This document shows positions 3,937 through 5,646 of a stretch of 5,646 nucleotides of DNA, piece after piece; positions within the stretch are counted from its first letter, which is position 1; every line of letters starts with the position of its first letter. The stretch covers positions 1 through 5,646 of the forward strand of contig NMQN01000223.1 of NCBI GenBank assembly GCA_003575245.1, read 5' to 3'. The notes beneath the pieces are model-generated. The model was not told the DNA's origin and made no database searches. It saw only the letters and a program-made list of their open reading frames with translations. This DNA comes from Candidatus Atribacteria bacterium 1244-E10-H5-B2 (lineage in GTDB: Bacteria > Atribacterota > JS1 > SB-45 > 34-128). A program made the translations under genes and the position numbers.

Positions 3937-4599
3937 TCAGGATGAAGCAACCTGGAGCCTATTAGGGTGCCCTCTAAGTCCCTCTAAAGCTACTCCTGCC
4001 AATTCAGCGATCTTTAGTCGATCCCTCTTTAACTCTTCCGGGGTTCTATTGTCCTTTTTCGGTATATACTTCGGATAAAGTCCGTCATCATCTTCTTCTC
4101 TTTCCTCTCCTCTCTTAAAATAGGGTTGAGAATTGCTTTTTACTAAATTAGTATTGTTAAGATTAGTATTATTAGTAGGATTCTTTAGTTTCTTGAGATT
4201 CAATTCTTTAGTTTCTTGAGTATTGATTCTTAACCCTATGTCTTTTAGCATTATTTTACTTAGCTTTGAGAAGACTTTCTCATTTACGAGGATTCTAAAA
4301 TAGCGTTTTGGTGGTAGTCCCTGGACCTTACAAAGTATAAAACCTTCAGATATTAATTTAGAGATTGCATCTCTTTGCTGATAATCTGACAGAGTAGTAT
4401 CCCTCTCCATATTCTCCACCGTATTGAAGAAATATCCGTCCTTCAATTCTCCTCTATTGCTAAAATATAGATATTTACTTATCAACTCAGAATACATCAT
4501 AGCCTGGTGGAGTCCGATTCCATGAGCCAGCTTTTTATTAATTACCATGCTCCCGTCGGATCTTAGTAAATTAAATAATACTAGTAAATTTTCAGTCAT
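3937..4599 (-). CDS. Phage/plasmid-type replication initiator-like winged-helix protein
   Basis: The 220-residue product has an N-terminal winged-helix domain (about 15-110). DGSMVINKKLAHGIGLHQAMMY starts the fold, GYFFNTVENMERDTTLSDYQQRDAISKLISEGFI gives the recognition helix and following turn, and LPPKRYFRI is the wing. This pattern is shared by replication initiation and replisome-organiser proteins of Gram-positive phages and plasmids. A low-complexity linker (NPTNNTNLNNTNL, about 140-151) and a charged tail follow (170-198), as in those proteins; the C-terminal DnaD-like or helicase-loading part seems short. The start at 4599 is set by AAGGAAGGAG nine bases upstream. It is the first gene after the capsid terminator. 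The function is inferred from family resemblance; a purely regulatory role is possible. Confidence 0.72.
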   Translation of the reverse strand: MTENLLVLFNLLRSDGSMVINKKLAHGIGLHQAMMYSELISKYLYFSNRGELKDGYFFNTVENMERDTTLSDYQQRDAISKLISEGFILCKVQGLPPKRYFRILVNEKVFSKLSKIMLKDIGLRINTQETKELNLKKLKNPTNNTNLNNTNLVKSNSQPYFKRGEEREEDDDGLYPKYIPKKDNRTPEELKRDRLKIAELAGVALEGLRGHPNRLQVASS

Positions 4600-4632
4600 C
4601 TGAATTTACTCCTTCCTTTATTTTTTTTAAAC

Positions 4633-4661
4633 TTGACTTTTCCAGTCATATTTATTATAGT
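4633..4661 (+). promoter_or_regulatory. Plus-strand promoter facing the capsid terminator
   Basis: TTGACT (4633-4638) and TATAGT (4656-4661) are separated by 17 bases, giving a near-consensus sigma70/sigmaA promoter directed rightward. Its -35 box is part of the inverted repeat TGACT-TTTCC-AGTCA (4634-4648), which could be an operator. A minus-strand TATAAT (4659-4654) overlaps its -10 but has no recognisable -35, so the replication gene promoter would be weaker or activator-dependent. Confidence 0.5.
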
Positions 4662-4667
4662 ATTAAC

Positions 4668-4740
4668 GAGAAGACCCCCATCCGGGTCTATCGTCATAAG
4701 TAAAAAGGGCTCATCTCTTTGTCGAGGGGGCCTTTTTTAT
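4668..4740 (+). ncRNA. Candidate ~70-nt small RNA between the replication and capsid genes
   Basis: A transcript from the plus-strand promoter would begin near 4668 and end at the hairpin at 4702-4738. It would contain a perfect 6-bp hairpin, AGACCC (4672-4677) with GGGTCT (4684-4689) around CCATCC, then the terminator hairpin. There is no coding frame of note. It could be a free small RNA, or, if termination leaks, an antisense RNA to the 3' end of the capsid message. The evidence is only promoter plus structure plus terminator in the right order and spacing. Confidence 0.35.
4702..4738. terminator. Intrinsic terminator behind the capsid gene, probably bidirectional
   Basis: On the plus strand AAAAAGGGCTC (4702-4712) pairs with GGGCCTTTTTT (4728-4738) as an 11-bp stem with two G-U pairs around a 15-base loop. 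On the minus strand AAAAAGG pairs with CCTTTTT and a CTC/GAG inner stem, and ends in CCCTTTTTAC, so it also stops capsid transcripts 7-45 bases after their stop codon. T-tracts exist on both sides. Confidence 0.75.
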
Positions 4741-4744
4741 TTAT

Positions 4745-5646
4745 TTATATAGTAGCAAGTTTGATATAGGGACTGACCGTTGTCGTCCCGTCCTTTAAAG
4801 TTGTCGGAGAAGTATCTAATGGCTGTCCATCGATCCTCAAACTTGCCTTAAAGGAAATCATATCAGATTTAAAGCCTAAACTTGTGTCAGACTTCACAGA
4901 AATTCCTTCCCGTATCAGCATAGCATAGCGGGAGAAATCGATTAGCTGGAGATTTCCAGAATCCCCCAATTTCGCACAATGTTCCGTGAAAAGTACTGGT
5001 CTTGAAAATAATCGCCAGACTCCAGAGACCTCATTAAACGCGTGGTACCAAGTCCCTCCGGTACCAATAGGAAGGTTTAGCCTCAAAAGTTCTCCCAAAT
5101 TTGAGAGACTCGATAGGAAAATGCTCTTATTGAAACTGGCTGGATGGATCCGAGCTATCATATTTGTAATATTATACACGTTTATGGTGTCGGCATCCTG
5201 GCCACTCTCTCCAGAAACTTCGATAACACCATCAGAATTAGTGAACGACAAAGGTTTTCCTGCACCCGTACCCGCATCGGTTAAGACGCAAGAATCAATT
5301 TCAAAGGCTAAGGCTTTGGCAAAAATACCCGATAATAGAGTCTCGGTCTTCACGGATGAATCTTCAACTAGCTCTTCAGAAATATCAACTAGGCAAGTTT
5401 CTTTATTCAATTTTAGCACCAGCTGCCTAATCTTCACATTGGTAGATTCGGTATAAGCTGAACCTTCTCCAATCCAATAAGTGTTTACTCCAGCGATATT
5501 GCTAGAATGATCATAATCACTGAGAGCGGGGATGGTCAGAGTATTCCCCTTACCTTTACCGATGGAATAAATTTTGCACCTTTTCCTACAAATTTCTTCC
5601 TCTAACATCATATCGATGATCTCATTTGAAAATTGGGAGGGCAAAA
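4745..5646 (-). CDS. Major capsid protein, HK97 fold (5' end beyond the window)
   Basis: The frame is open through the right edge, so the true start and the N-terminal scaffold (delta) part lie outside; the 299 visible residues are the mature capsid region. The first residues (PSQFSNEIIDMMLEEEICRK) match the usual start of the mature HK97-type subunit. WIGEGSAYTESTNVKIRQL (57-75) and the long strand with VDISEELVEDSS (86-97) belong to the E-loop and spine region. The spine helix carries LLSGIFAKALAFEIDSCVLT (103-122), and GTGAGKPLSF is the classic turn after it. RPVLFTEHCAK and LIDFSRYAMLIREGISVKSD (235-254) are in the P and A domains. The protein would self-assemble into the icosahedral shell. 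A terminator follows directly, so it is the last gene of its operon in this window. Family confidence is high. Confidence 0.9.
   Translation of the reverse strand, partial: LPSQFSNEIIDMMLEEEICRKRCKIYSIGKGKGNTLTIPALSDYDHSSNIAGVNTYWIGEGSAYTESTNVKIRQLVLKLNKETCLVDISEELVEDSSVKTETLLSGIFAKALAFEIDSCVLTDAGTGAGKPLSFTNSDGVIEVSGESGQDADTINVYNITNMIARIHPASFNKSIFLSSLSNLGELLRLNLPIGTGGTWYHAFNEVSGVWRLFSRPVLFTEHCAKLGDSGNLQLIDFSRYAMLIREGISVKSDTSLGFKSDMISFKASLRIDGQPLDTSPTTLKDGTTTVSPYIKLATI

Noticed and set aside
4654..4682. Minus-strand promoter for the replication-like gene with TATAAT at 4659-4654
   Set aside because: No acceptable -35 box occurs at 16-18 bases and there is no extended -10 TG, so I did not list it as a promoter.
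4986..5456. Plus-strand open frame of 156 codons
   Set aside because: It lies wholly inside the capsid gene on the other strand; the capsid reading has clear HK97-fold features, this frame has none.

Overview
The window looks like part of a tailed-phage-derived element (a prophage, free phage or phage satellite) from an AT-rich bacterium. The main evidence is an HK97-fold major capsid protein, a phage-type replication winged-helix protein, an orphan beta-class DNA methyltransferase and a tyrosine integrase. All the genes I trust lie on the minus strand, so transcription runs from the right edge to the left. Strong AGGAGG-type ribosome sites and a perfect sigma70/sigmaA promoter fit a low-GC Gram-positive or a related uncultured lineage. 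That host guess is an inference; no host gene is visible.

In transcription order the layout is as follows. A major capsid gene enters from beyond the right edge and ends at 4745. It is followed at once by a hairpin terminator and a short non-coding spacer (4600-4744), which also carries a good plus-strand promoter and may encode a small RNA. Next come a replication-initiator-like winged-helix protein (4599-3937), a spacer with two identical 16-bp palindromic repeats (3864-3902), and a DNA adenine or cytosine-N4 methyltransferase (3807-2719). Then follow a heptamer-repeat patch, a 60-residue unknown protein (2639-2457), a possibly broken mini-gene, and a 135-residue winged-helix-like protein (2325-1918) whose frame continues 40 codons past its stop. 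A 543-bp intergenic stretch (1375-1917) holds a tiny ORF, several inverted repeats, a triple GAGCCACTAAG repeat and the consensus integrase promoter.

The left part holds the integrase (1374-796), an inverted repeat just behind it, an uncertain 63-codon frame, and a tight operon of three very small genes with good ribosome sites: 58, 31 and 35 codons. The last two encode single-pass membrane miniproteins and share an identical 12-bp ribosome-site sequence. The extreme left edge shows a 26-bp-period repeat that may be the end of a mobile element.

The most unusual feature is the gene order. A capsid gene is closed by a terminator with no head-tail connector or tail gene after it, and leads straight into replication, methylation and integration genes. 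This would suit a compact satellite-like element that brings its own capsid, but a rearranged or ordinary prophage cannot be excluded from this window alone.
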